A stretch of 64,000 nucleotides of DNA, from NCBI RefSeq assembly GCF_014084125.1, contig NZ_CP048405.1, forward strand, positions 4,402,001 through 4,466,000, given 5' to 3'. Positions 21,910 through 30,143 of the stretch are shown here, piece by piece. Each line of letters starts with the position of its first letter. Position 1 is the stretch's first letter. This stretch comes from Streptacidiphilus sp. PB12-B1b. GTDB taxonomy: Bacteria > Actinomycetota > Actinomycetes > Streptomycetales > Streptomycetaceae. Under the pieces are notes generated by a model. The model saw only the letters and a program-made list of their open reading frames with translations. It was not told where the DNA came from and did no database searches. Both the position numbers and the translations under genes were made by a program.

Positions 21910-22230
21910 CTAGGAGACCGGCCCGACGTCCCACGCCGCCGCATGCCCGGCCGCGATCACGTCGATGCGCTCGGCCAACTCAAAGTCAGCGACAGTCAGT
22001 TGACCGCCCGCATCGTGCGTGGTGACCGTGAACCGCACCCCATCGAACGACAGGTGAACCTCCGCATGGTGCGACGTGAGCCGGGAGACGTCCGCAACGT
22101 GCACGATCAACGCCACTCCGGCGTGGTACCGCACCGGCACCAGGCGCGTAATCGTATTGCCCTGCCGCTCCCACTCAGGGAGCCCCGCCAGCCTCGCCTG
22201 GATCTCATCATCCGACAACAGCATGATCAC
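21910..22230 (-). CDS. 4a-hydroxytetrahydrobiopterin dehydratase (PCD/DCoH family)
   Basis: 106 residues. Begins MLLSDDEIQARLAGLPEWER and carries LTSHHAEVHLSFDGVRFTVT followed by THDAGGQLTVADFELAERID, the PCD fold with the conserved His-His of the active site and the LT..D block. PCD recycles pterin cofactor for aromatic amino acid hydroxylases. The preferred start is GTG at 22228-22230 with GGAGG 7 nt upstream; an ATG two codons later is also possible. The usual HHPxW motif appears as HHAEV, a variant. No hydroxylase gene is nearby, so its partner is unknown. Confidence 0.85.
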   Translation of the reverse strand: MIMLLSDDEIQARLAGLPEWERQGNTITRLVPVRYHAGVALIVHVADVSRLTSHHAEVHLSFDGVRFTVTTHDAGGQLTVADFELAERIDVIAAGHAAAWDVGPVS

Positions 22231-22412
22231 GCCACAACCTCCAGTACCGGGGCCAAAACGTCCGCCGACTCCCGCCCGACCGGGGCATCCTGCCACGGAC
22301 GCATCGCCACCGACAGAGCACCCCGTTCGGGGCAGCAGGCCCCGGCGCATGGCACCGGCACCAGCGCGGGACAGCCGGTCGACGAGGGCGTACTGCTCCG
22401 AGACAGTACCGA

Positions 22413-22790
22413 TCAGGCCCCGGTGCGCTGTGCGAACTCCGCAGACCCGGTACCGTCCCGGGCCCGTACAGGAGGTCGGCGGTGAGCGCCCGCAGTGCCG
22501 GGCGTCGGGCTTCCTCCGGAGCAGCCGCCTCCACGACGCGCAGTGCCCTGAAAGTGCGCTGCCGGTCGCCGAGGGCGTGCCACATGCGGGCGGAGTCCGT
22601 TGCCGCTCGGGCTCGGCGCTCCGCTGTCGGCAGCGTGGACGCGTCCACCCGCGCCGCATACCGCACGCCCTCGTCCGGGGTGCCGAGGGCGTTGTGGACA
22701 CCGATCCAGTACACGTCCGCCTGGACCCGCGTCGGCTCCACGGCGAACAACGTCCGCCCAGCCGCCGGGACGCCGGCTCCCCGTAACCCG
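22413..22790 (-). pseudogene. C-terminal remnant of an XRE-family (HTH/TPR) regulator
   Basis: Reads TLFAVEPTRVQADVYWIGVH, DEGVRYAARVDASTLPTAER, RARAATDSARMWHALGDRQR and PALRALTADLLYGPG, which I recognise as the end of the common Streptomyces XRE regulators of ~280-400 residues. The N-terminal helix-turn-helix and first half are absent upstream. The very end, EFAQRTGA followed by a stop, is in another frame: one base is missing near 22440, between the codons for PGLR and EFAQ. So the gene is both truncated and frameshifted. Confidence 0.75.
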
Positions 22791-22888
22791 CCTGCTTCGA
22801 TCCGGCTCCCCGCATACCCGCGTATCCGCGTACCCGCAGCAGGCTCCGAGGTCGTAGGGCCTGCCGCCAGGCGCGGCGTGGTGGTGGG

Positions 22889-23338
22889 TTACAGCGGGAG
22901 TCGGTAGAAGGTTTTGGTCTGGTGGATCGGGGCGCCCAGTTTCTTGTAGAACGTGAGCGCGGTCGGGTTGTCGGTGTCGCCGGTCCACTCGAGGCGGCTG
23001 CACCCTGCCTCGACTGCGGCCTCCTTCACCGCGTCGAGGAGTTGGGCGCCGATGCCTCGGCGGCGGGCGGGCTCGGCGACGAACAGCTCCTTGAGGTACA
23101 TCGAGGTGTCGGCCCCGGCGGCGGGCCACAGGCGGGAGAAGGATGCCAGGCCCACCACCGCGGTGCCGTCGACGGCCAGCAGTACCGTCGCGGCTGGGGG
23201 CTCGGCGAACAGCGCGACATGGACCTGGGTCTCGTCCGCGGGCTCGTGGTCGCCGCCGTAGTACGCCTCCACCTCGCCCAGGAGAACGGAGATGGCCTCG
23301 ACGTCCTGCTCGACGGCCTGACGAATCGTGATGCCCAC
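22889..23338 (-). CDS. GNAT-family N-acetyltransferase
   Basis: 149 residues, GTG start preceded by GAAAGGGGC. Acetyl-CoA-binding motif A is present as LKELFVAEPARRRGIGAQLL, followed by RLEWTGDTDNPTALTFYKKL (motif B with the conserved Tyr). N-terminal ITIRQAVEQDVEAISVLLGE is the usual first strand and helix. Substrate cannot be predicted. It is a single gene bounded by the decayed regulator on one side and a non-coding stretch on the other. Confidence 0.9.
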   Translation of the reverse strand: MGITIRQAVEQDVEAISVLLGEVEAYYGGDHEPADETQVHVALFAEPPAATVLLAVDGTAVVGLASFSRLWPAAGADTSMYLKELFVAEPARRRGIGAQLLDAVKEAAVEAGCSRLEWTGDTDNPTALTFYKKLGAPIHQTKTFYRLPL

Positions 23339-23640
23339 GGCGGTGCCCCTTTCAGACGGTGCCGGAGGGGCGGGGCGAGGTCTCCCCCGGGCCCGCCTCC
23401 AGCAGTGACCTGGCTCTCCCGGGGACTGTAGCTGGCAAGATCACCGGCGCGGTGGAAGCTCAGCGGAGACCGGTGCCCGGAGGGCAGGCCCAGCGGTGTG
23501 CCACGTCGTAGCCGGGGCGGTCCGTGGGCGGAGCCGGGGCGGGGCCTGGGGAGCAGGTCTCGCGGCGGATCCGGGAGGATCGGCCGCGGCCTAGGGTGGC
23601 GGCAGGTGGTCCGCCAGGGGGCGGGCCGGGAGGGGGCACG
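23339..23640. other. Intergenic region between divergent genes
   Basis: 302 bp between the GNAT gene (minus) and the VOC gene (plus). It must hold both promoters. Rich in GGGGCGG-type runs; no clean palindrome, repeat or conserved small coding region was found. Confidence 0.5.
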
Positions 23641-24051
23641 GTGGAGACGTACGGCAGGGCTCAGGTGCGGTTGGCGCGGCCGTCGCGGGATCTACGGGCG
23701 GCCGAGCGGTTCTGGGTGGACGGCTTGGGGCTGGGGGTGCTGTTCCGGCACGACTGGGACGGCACGCCGCAGAACCATGCGCTGCTGATGCTCGGCTGGC
23801 CGGACGCCGACTGGCATCTGGAGCTGGTGCACGCCCCGGGCGACCCGGTGCTGCCCGCGCCGACCGCCGAGGATCTGCTGGTGCTGTACCTCGACGGCCC
23901 GGTTCCGGAGGAGTTGGTCGAGCGGCTGGAGCAGCACGGCGGGCGGCGGGTGGCCGCGCACAACCCGTACTGGGACCAGTGGGGCGTCACGGTGCAGGAT
24001 CCGGACGGGTACCGACTGGTGCTGTCCACCCGGAGCTGGTCGAACTCCTGA
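23641..24051 (+). CDS. VOC-superfamily protein (glyoxalase/bleomycin-resistance fold)
   Basis: 136 residues, GTG start with GGGAGGGGGCAC upstream. Two beta-alpha-beta-beta-beta modules: DLRAAERFWVDGLGLGVLF with HLELVH (metal-ligand region), and LVERLEQHGGRRVAAHNPYW with QDPDGYRLVLS (the DPDG motif common to VOC proteins). The typical substrates of the fold are varied (methylglyoxal adducts, antibiotics, dihydroxyaromatics), so only the fold is assigned. Confidence 0.85.
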   Translation: METYGRAQVRLARPSRDLRAAERFWVDGLGLGVLFRHDWDGTPQNHALLMLGWPDADWHLELVHAPGDPVLPAPTAEDLLVLYLDGPVPEELVERLEQHGGRRVAAHNPYWDQWGVTVQDPDGYRLVLSTRSWSNS

Positions 24052-24115
24052 CGCGGCGTCCCCCGGATGCCCGCGAGCAGTGGCGGGGCCCTGCGGGGGA
24101 TTCGATCCTTGCCCC

Positions 24116-24325
24116 ATGAGCGAAGCACGCGACTGGCCCGAGGCGATCGTCTACTTCCGCGAGGACCAGCAGCTGAGCCCGCCCGGTGCGCAGATGCAGG
24201 TGTCCGGCCGGGTGGCCTTCGAGGGGCCCTGGCTGCACATCCGGCTGCGGGACCGCGGCGAGATCGTCACCGTGCGCGCGGAGGCGGTCGACCGGGTGGT
24301 CCGCCGCACCGAGGGCGACGCGTAG
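24116..24325 (+). CDS. Small protein, paralogue of the one at 25494
   Basis: 69 residues with no known domain that I recognise. It aligns along its length with the 79-residue protein at 25494-25733: both have W-x-x-A-x-V-[YF]-F-R-E-x-Q-x-L, then S-G-x-V-x-F-x-G-x-W-L-H-[IF]-R, then V-T-[VL]-x-A-E-x-V-x-R-V. Predicted mostly beta strands, cytoplasmic. The two copies flank the exported protein at 24488-25369. The ATG at 24116 gives the best alignment with the paralogue. Function unknown. Confidence 0.7.
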   Translation: MSEARDWPEAIVYFREDQQLSPPGAQMQVSGRVAFEGPWLHIRLRDRGEIVTVRAEAVDRVVRRTEGDA

Positions 24326-24487
24326 GCACGACGGCACGGCAGCCGCCCGGCGTGCACCTGATTCTGCCGAGTTCGCTCCCGCGCAAGGCAATTGACGCTC
24401 TTTCGTCGCTCCCGGGTTCTGGCGGACCGGGCCCGCTGCGGTCAAACTTGCTCCGTCCACGTCAACATGCAGCCGACGGAGCCTCCC

Positions 24488-25369
24488 TTGACGCACTCGC
24501 ACCGGACCCGGGTCACCGCCCGCACGCTGGCCCTCACCGCCTCAGCCGCCCTGCTCGCGGCGACCGCCCTCGCGGGCGAGGCGCACGCCGACGCACCCGC
24601 CTGGACCGAGACCGGCAGCAGCCTGCAGAGCACGCTCACGGCGGGCGAGGGCGTCACCACCGTCCACTCCGGGGGCGGCGACAGCGTGCTCTACCGGGGC
24701 GCGGGCTCGATCCCGCTGTCCGTGCTGGTCCAGAGCTGGACCCACATCGGCGACCCGGACTCCGTCAACGGGTACATCTTCGACGCCTACCAGAGCGGGG
24801 CCTCCAACCCCACCAGCAAGATGTTCCGGGTCACCACGCCCTCCGGCGCGTCGTACGAGTACACGCACACCCTGGTCCCCGGCGAGCTGTACAACAACTC
24901 CTTCGACACGGTCTCCCCCGACACCCAGTGGATGGTCGCCGGCGAGTGGGGCACCATGGACCACCTGCAGATCTACCCGACGCCGCTGCTCAACCCGGAG
25001 ACCGGACGGACCGGCGGCACGCTGAACCTGTCCGGGCTGATCCACCTGGACCACGCCGTCAACGACATCCAGGGCTGCGACTTCACCAGCGCCACCCAGC
25101 TGGTCTGCGCCTCCGACGACTCCTCGCAGTCGCTGTTCCCGGACAGCAAGCCGCTGCTGGAGATCGACCTCTCCGGCCCGCTGACCGGCGGCGACACCAC
25201 CGGCCACGTCACCGACATCGGCGCCATCCCGCAGAGCAGCATCTGCTCGGGCACCTACGAGGCCGAGGGCGTGGACTACGACACCTCGACCGGCGTGCTG
25301 CGGCTGGAGATGATCCAGCCCAGCATCTGCGGCGCGGTCACCTCGGTCTACACGTACACCCGCTCCTGA
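24488..25369 (+). CDS. Secreted protein of unknown function
   Basis: About 293 residues with a classic signal peptide: basic start (HSHRTRVTARTLALT), hydrophobic core (ASAALLAATALAG), and an AHA cleavage site before DAPAWTE. The mature part is Gly/Ser/Thr-rich beta-type sequence with four Cys (QGCDF, LVCAS, SSICSG, PSICGA) that could make two disulfides. No catalytic motif recognised. I chose TTG at 24488 because GGAG lies 6 nt upstream; an ATG at 24467 would lengthen the N-terminus by seven residues without a ribosome site. Flanked by two paralogous mini-protein genes, all on the same strand. Confidence 0.8.
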   Translation: MTHSHRTRVTARTLALTASAALLAATALAGEAHADAPAWTETGSSLQSTLTAGEGVTTVHSGGGDSVLYRGAGSIPLSVLVQSWTHIGDPDSVNGYIFDAYQSGASNPTSKMFRVTTPSGASYEYTHTLVPGELYNNSFDTVSPDTQWMVAGEWGTMDHLQIYPTPLLNPETGRTGGTLNLSGLIHLDHAVNDIQGCDFTSATQLVCASDDSSQSLFPDSKPLLEIDLSGPLTGGDTTGHVTDIGAIPQSSICSGTYEAEGVDYDTSTGVLRLEMIQPSICGAVTSVYTYTRS

Positions 25370-25433
25370 CGCCCAGCTGACCGGAGCCCTGCTGACCCGG
25401 AGCCCTGCTGACCGGCGCCCGGCGGCACCGCCC

Positions 25434-25480
25434 GGCCGGGCCCGCCCGCGCGCTCGACATGCGCGCGGGCGGGCCCGGCC
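25434..25480. terminator. 20-bp hairpin before the second mini-protein gene
   Basis: Perfect 20-bp stem, left arm 25434-25453 and right arm 25461-25480, 7-nt loop TCGACAT. It lies 64 bp after the secreted-protein stop and only 13 bp before the next start codon, so it may terminate the upstream message or limit translation of the downstream one. Confidence 0.7.
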
Positions 25481-25493
25481 AGACGATGGGTTC

Positions 25494-25733
25494 ATGTTCG
25501 AACGCAAGCCCAGCAGTGATGTCCCGCAGGACCAGGGCGAGTGGATCCAGGCGGAGGTGTTCTTCCGCGAGGGCCAGAAGCTCGACGAGCGCTTCCCCCA
25601 GCTGCGGGCCTCCGGCGAGGTCCGCTTCCAGGGCGGCTGGCTGCACTTCCGGCCGATCCAGGAGCCGCCGACGAAGGTCGTCACGCTGCCCGCCGAAGTG
25701 GTCAAGCGGGTGGAGTGGACGATCCACGGCTGA
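25494..25733 (+). CDS. Small protein, paralogue of the one at 24116
   Basis: 79 residues: MFERKPSSDVPQDQGEWIQA then EVFFREGQKL, SGEVRFQGGWLHFRPIQEPP and LPAEVVKRVEWT. Shares the mini-family pattern described for the gene at 24116, with a longer N-terminus and a two-residue-longer loop before the last strand. No membrane segment, Cys or metal motif. Only a poor ribosome site is visible, and a 20-bp hairpin ends 13 bp upstream. Function unknown. Confidence 0.7.
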   Translation: MFERKPSSDVPQDQGEWIQAEVFFREGQKLDERFPQLRASGEVRFQGGWLHFRPIQEPPTKVVTLPAEVVKRVEWTIHG

Positions 25734-25752
25734 CGGCGCCCGGGCGGCCCGG

Positions 25753-26523
25753 TCAGCCGCCGAGGGCCCAGTTCGGCGGGCGGCGCTCCAGGAACGACAG
25801 CATGCCCTCACGCGCCTCGTCCGAGCCGAACAGCAGGGCGGACTGCGCCACCATCGACTCGCCGTCGCGCTCGAAGGTCCGCAGCACGTCCGCCGTGACC
25901 AGCCGCTTGGTCTCGGCCAGGCCCTGCGGCGACGCCTTGCGGAAGGCGTCCAGCAGCTCGCCGACGGCCGCCGCCGGATCCTCGGCGGCCTCGGTGACCA
26001 GGCCGATCCGCTGCGCCTCGGCGGAGTCGAACACCGCGCCGGTGAGGCACCAGCGGGCCGCGCCGCGCGGGTCCAGCCGGGGCAGCAGCGACAGCGAGAT
26101 GGCGGCCGGGGCCAGGCCCAGGCGTACCTCGGTGAAGGCGAAGGTCGACTTCGGCCCGGCCACCACCAGGTCGCAGGCGCCGAGCAGGCCCAGCCCGCCG
26201 GCCCGGACGTGGCCGTCGACCAGGGCCACGACGGGCTTGGCCAGCTCCACTACCGCGCGCATCGCCGCGACCAGGCGGCGCGGGTTGGCGGTCGGGTCGC
26301 CGCTGGTCGCCTCGGAGAGGTCGGCGCCCGCGCAGAACGTGCCGCCGGTGTGGGTGAGCACGACCGCCCGCACCTCCGGGTCCTTCACGGCGTCGGCGAG
26401 GCCCTGCTCCAGCTCCGCTACCAACCGGGACGACAGCGCGTTGCGGTTGGCCGGGGAGTCGAGCGTCAGCGTGGCGACGCCCTGCTCGACGCCGTACCGG
26501 ACCAGGGGCGGGGTGTCGGACAT
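25753..26523 (-). CDS. Enoyl-CoA hydratase/isomerase-family protein
   Basis: 256 residues, normal crotonase length. Oxyanion-hole motifs GTFCAGADLSE and DGHVRAGGLGLLGACD are clear, and VRLGLAPAAISLSLLPRL follows. In true hydratases a catalytic Glu is expected in the IPGxGG segment (VRLGL-x-P-x-x-G); here the segment is APAAIS, so classical hydratase chemistry is doubtful and another crotonase reaction is possible. Acts on acyl-CoA in the cytoplasm. Convergent with the mini-protein gene at 25494; no obvious operon partner. Confidence 0.9.
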   Translation of the reverse strand: MSDTPPLVRYGVEQGVATLTLDSPANRNALSSRLVAELEQGLADAVKDPEVRAVVLTHTGGTFCAGADLSEATSGDPTANPRRLVAAMRAVVELAKPVVALVDGHVRAGGLGLLGACDLVVAGPKSTFAFTEVRLGLAPAAISLSLLPRLDPRGAARWCLTGAVFDSAEAQRIGLVTEAAEDPAAAVGELLDAFRKASPQGLAETKRLVTADVLRTFERDGESMVAQSALLFGSDEAREGMLSFLERRPPNWALGG

Positions 26524-26651
26524 GGGTGGGGTCCTTTCGTAGCGGTCCGCATGCTGAGACGACGCTACTCCTGCCCCGCCCGCCCGGTAAGGATCTTGCC
26601 TGCCGAAGCGGGCCAGATCACACCCCGGCCGCCGGGCAGGCGCGCGGGCGG

Positions 26652-27317
26652 TCAGCCCAGCCAGCCCGGCCGGACCAGGCCCGACTCGTACGCCAGCACC
26701 ACCAGCTGCGCCCGGTCGCGCGCGCCCAGCTTCACCATGGTCCGGCTGACGTGGGTCTTGGCCGTGAGCGGGCTGACCACCAGCCGCCCGGCGATCTCGT
26801 CGTTGGACAGCCCCAGGCCGACCAGAGCCAGCACCTCGCGCTCGCGGTCGGTGAGCCGCTCCAGCGGCGCGGAGTGCTCCGGCTGCTTGGAGCGCGCGGC
26901 GAACTCAGAGATCAGCCGCCTGGTCACGCCGGGCGACAGCAGGCCGTCCCCGCTGTGCACCGCGCGCACCGCCCGGACCAGCTCGGCCGGCTCGGTGTCC
27001 TTGACCAGGAACCCGGCCGCGCCCGAGCGCAGCGCCTCGAACACGTACTCGTCCAGCTCGAAGGTGGTCAGCACGACCACCCGCACCGCCGCCAGCGCCG
27101 GATCCGCGCTGATCAGCCGGGTGGCGGCGAGACCGTCCCGCTCGGGCATGCGGATGTCCATCAGCACCACGTCCGGCACCAGCTCGCGGGCCAGCCGGAC
27201 GGCGGCCAGGCCGTCGTCCGCCTCGGCCACGACCTCGATGTCGGGCTGGGCGTCCAGCAGCGCGCGGAAACCGGCCCGCACCAGCAGCTGGTCATCGGCG
27301 AGCAGGACCCGGATCAT
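26652..27317 (-). CDS. NarL/LuxR-type response regulator
   Basis: 221 residues. Receiver domain begins IRVLLADDQLLVRAGFRALL, phospho-acceptor Asp in VVLMDIRMPERDG, switch Thr in VVLTTFELDEYVFEALRSGA and Lys in GFLVKDTEP. C-terminal LuxR helix-turn-helix is LTDREREVLALVGLGLSNDE followed by LVVSPLTAKTHVSRTM. Start overlaps the kinase stop by 4 bp, so the pair is translated together. Probably activates its own locus and/or the neighbouring genes; targets unknown. Confidence 0.95.
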   Translation of the reverse strand: MIRVLLADDQLLVRAGFRALLDAQPDIEVVAEADDGLAAVRLARELVPDVVLMDIRMPERDGLAATRLISADPALAAVRVVVLTTFELDEYVFEALRSGAAGFLVKDTEPAELVRAVRAVHSGDGLLSPGVTRRLISEFAARSKQPEHSAPLERLTDREREVLALVGLGLSNDEIAGRLVVSPLTAKTHVSRTMVKLGARDRAQLVVLAYESGLVRPGWLG

Positions 27318-28627
27318 CGGTTCTCCCTCGGTGGGTGGGGTTCGTCGGACGTGTTCGGCGCCCGCAGCGGCAGCTCGGCGCGGACCTCGAAGCCCTCGCC
27401 CTGCGGCCCGGCAGCGAGGCTGCCGCCGAGCGCGGCGACCCGCTCCCGCATCCCGGCCAGCCCGCTGCCGGAGCCTCCGGCGCGCGGCCCGCCGCTCGCC
27501 GACAGCGGGCCCGGATCCGCCACCCGCACCCGCAGCCCGCCCTTCGCGTACGCGACGACCACGTCGGCGCTGCGGGCCGAGGAGTGCCGGATGATGTTGG
27601 TCAGCGCCTCCTGGACGATCCGGAACGCCGCCAGCCCGACGCCCTGCGGCAGCGCCGCGGGCTCACCCTCGGTCCGCAGCCGCACCGCCAGCCCGGCCGC
27701 CGCCGCCTGCCGGACCAGCTCGTCCAGCCGCTCCAGGCCGGGCGCGGGCGTGCGCGGCGCGGCGCTGCCCGGGGCGCGCAGGGTGCCCAGCACCTGGCGC
27801 ACCTCGCCGAGCGCGTCCTTGCTGGTCCGCTTGATGGTGGTGAGCGCGGTACGGGCCTGCTCCGGGTCGCCGTCGAGCAGTTCCAGGGCCACCCCGGCCT
27901 GGACGTTGATCAGCGAGATACTGTGCGCCAGGACGTCGTGCAGCTCCCGGGCGATGGCGATGCGCTGCTCGTCGGCGATCCGCTGCTCCCGCTCGGCCCG
28001 CGCCTGCCGCCACTGCTCGCGGTGCTCGGTGCGCGTCCGGATCACCTCGGCCACCAGCACCACCAGCAGCAGCCAGGCCAGCAGCGCCAGTTCGGACGGC
28101 CAGACGAAGCCGTCCCGGGCGATGGTGACGCCCAGGAACACCGCGTACAGCACGCCGTACGACACCCAGGCCGCCCGGCGGTGGCCGGTCAGCACGGCGC
28201 CGACGAAGCCGACGACGACGCTGAGGAACACCGGCCCGTACGGGAACCCCACGATCAGGTACGCCGCGCCCACCGCCGCCGTACCGGCGCAGACCGCCAC
28301 CGGCAGGCGGCGGCGCAGGACCAGCAGCAGCGGGCCGAGCAGCAGCAGGGCGTAGCCGAGCGGGTCGAGCGGGTGCCGCGACGACTGGCCGTGCTGCGCC
28401 ACCCAGTGCGTCCCGGCGACCTGCGCGAACGCGATGACCAGCGCGGTCGCCACCGGGCTGCGCCGGGAGCCCCCACCGCGCCGGGAGCCCCACGGGCCGC
28501 CGTCCAGGTGCCGGTCCGCGTCGTCGCGGTCGTGCGCCCGCCCGCGGTCGCGGCGGCGCCGCTGCCGCGGGGGCGCGCCGTGTTCAGCACCGTCCCCGTC
28601 CCAGGTCATGGCAGCACCGTAGGTCAT
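27314..28627 (-). CDS. Sensor histidine kinase (DesK/NarX-type)
   Basis: About 437 residues. A ~55-residue Arg/Asp-rich cytoplasmic start, then about five transmembrane helices (ATALVIAFAQVAGTHWV, YALLLLGPLLLVL, AVCAGTAAVGAAYLIVG, PVFLSVVVGFVGAVL, LALLAWLLLVVLVAEVI), then HisKA_3 with phospho-His in IARELHDVLAHSISLINVQA, and a GHKL ATPase (EALTNIIRHSSA, GSGLAGMRERVAALGGSL). No extracellular sensor domain, so it probably senses membrane state. An in-frame ATG six codons later (28609) is an alternative start. Operon with the response regulator. Confidence 0.94.
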   Translation of the reverse strand: MTYGAAMTWDGDGAEHGAPPRQRRRRDRGRAHDRDDADRHLDGGPWGSRRGGGSRRSPVATALVIAFAQVAGTHWVAQHGQSSRHPLDPLGYALLLLGPLLLVLRRRLPVAVCAGTAAVGAAYLIVGFPYGPVFLSVVVGFVGAVLTGHRRAAWVSYGVLYAVFLGVTIARDGFVWPSELALLAWLLLVVLVAEVIRTRTEHREQWRQARAEREQRIADEQRIAIARELHDVLAHSISLINVQAGVALELLDGDPEQARTALTTIKRTSKDALGEVRQVLGTLRAPGSAAPRTPAPGLERLDELVRQAAAAGLAVRLRTEGEPAALPQGVGLAAFRIVQEALTNIIRHSSARSADVVVAYAKGGLRVRVADPGPLSASGGPRAGGSGSGLAGMRERVAALGGSLAAGPQGEGFEVRAELPLRAPNTSDEPHPPRENR

Positions 28628-28712
28628 CCGGCGCGGCGCGGGCGTCGCCCGGGGGCGGTGCCGCGCCGTACTCCCGGCGCAGTACGCGGGGCTCCCCCGC
28701 GCGGTGCGCGGG

Positions 28713-29966
28713 TCAGCGGCGGATCAGCATCTGCAGGGTCTGCCGGCCGAGGCCGTGCGAGCGGGCCAGCCCGGCGAAGGTGGTGTGACCCTGGGTGACC
28801 CGGGCGAACGCCTTCCAGGCCGGGCGCAGCCCGATGGCCGCGACGTGGAAGGCGCGCGGACGCCGCTCGAACGCGGACATGAGCTTGCGTCCGATCCGCA
28901 TCTCCTCGCCCAGGTCGGCCTTGATGGCGAAGGTGTAGCCGAGGGTCTGCCGGTGCACCTCGGTGGCGTCCCCGGCGTCGGCGACCCTGGCCGCCCACTC
29001 CCCGGCGAGGCGGCCGGAGCGCAGGGCGTACGAGATGCCCTCGCGGGTCCACGGCTCCAGCAGCCCGGCGGCGTCGCCCGCGACCAGGACCCGGCCCTTG
29101 GCCAGCGGCGAGTCGTCGGAGCGGCAGCGGGTGAGGTGCCCGGACTCGATGGACGGTTCGAATCCGGCCAGTCCGAGCCGGGCGATGAAGTCCTTCAGGT
29201 AGGCCCGGGTCTCGGCGCCCTTGCCGCGGGCGGCGATGACGCCCACGGTCAGGCTGTCGCCCTTGGGGAAGACCCAGCCGTAGGAGCCGACCAGCGAGCC
29301 CCAGTCGAGCAGCACCCGTCCGGCCCACGCCTGGGCGACCGACGGCGGGACCGGGATCTCGGCCTCCAGCCCCAGGTCGACCTGGTCGAAGACGACGCCG
29401 ACGTGCGCGCCGATCCGCCCGGCGCTGCCGTCCGCGCCGACGACGCAGCGCGCCCGGACGCTGCGGCCGTCCTGGAGGGTGACGACGGCGAGCCCGTCCT
29501 CCTCCTGGCGTACGCCGGTGACGGTCACTCCGGTGGCGGGCACCGCGCCCGCCTTCTCCGCGCACTGCACCAGGCGCTCGTCGAACTCGTCCCGGTTGAC
29601 CAGCCCGAACAGCATCCGCTTGGAGCGGCGGGTGCGCTGCAGCCGGCCGTCCAGGGTGAAGGTGATGGCGTGGACGCGGTCCTTCAGCGGCAGCTGGAAG
29701 CCGGGCGGCAGGGCGTCGCGGGAGGGGCCGATGATGCCGCCGCCGCAGGTCTTGTAGCGGGGCGGTGCGGCCTTGTCGAGCAGCAGCACCCGCCGCCCGT
29801 CACCGCCCGGCGCGGAGGCCGCGGCATAGGCGGCGGAGGAGCCGGCCGGGCCCGCGCCGACGACCACGACGTCCCACACACCGCCGAGTTCGTCCGCGCC
29901 GGAGTCGTCACCGGTATCGTCGGAGGTCAGGTTCTGCTCGCCGCTGGGGCCCTGGGTCTGCGTCAC
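28713..29966 (-). CDS. Geranylgeranyl reductase-family FAD-dependent oxidoreductase
   Basis: 417 residues. After a ~30-residue acidic tail comes the FAD Rossmann motif VVVVGAGPAGSSAAYAAA, then YKTCGGGIIGPSRDALP (family CGG motif), VVGADGSAGRIGAHVG, and RVLVAGDAAGLLEPWTREGI (second FAD motif with GDAAG). Such enzymes reduce isoprenoid side chains or related alkenes, for example in menaquinone or lipid metabolism. It lies upstream of the two-component pair on the same strand, separated by 85 bp, so co-expression is possible. Exact substrate is not predictable. Confidence 0.92.
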   Translation of the reverse strand: MTQTQGPSGEQNLTSDDTGDDSGADELGGVWDVVVVGAGPAGSSAAYAAASAPGGDGRRVLLLDKAAPPRYKTCGGGIIGPSRDALPPGFQLPLKDRVHAITFTLDGRLQRTRRSKRMLFGLVNRDEFDERLVQCAEKAGAVPATGVTVTGVRQEEDGLAVVTLQDGRSVRARCVVGADGSAGRIGAHVGVVFDQVDLGLEAEIPVPPSVAQAWAGRVLLDWGSLVGSYGWVFPKGDSLTVGVIAARGKGAETRAYLKDFIARLGLAGFEPSIESGHLTRCRSDDSPLAKGRVLVAGDAAGLLEPWTREGISYALRSGRLAGEWAARVADAGDATEVHRQTLGYTFAIKADLGEEMRIGRKLMSAFERRPRAFHVAAIGLRPAWKAFARVTQGHTTFAGLARSHGLGRQTLQMLIRR

Positions 29967-30143
29967 GGTTCCTCATATTACTGACGGCCAACCCCGGACC
30001 TGCACTCATCCACCCCCGCACACCCTGCGCCGACCCGGCCGCACTGTCGCCCGTCGGCTCCGGCGGGGTCAACTCCCTTGCTCAGGAGGGCTGTCGGCGG
30101 CTCGGCGCGATGCCACAATGCTGATGATCCTTGGGGGACCTTC

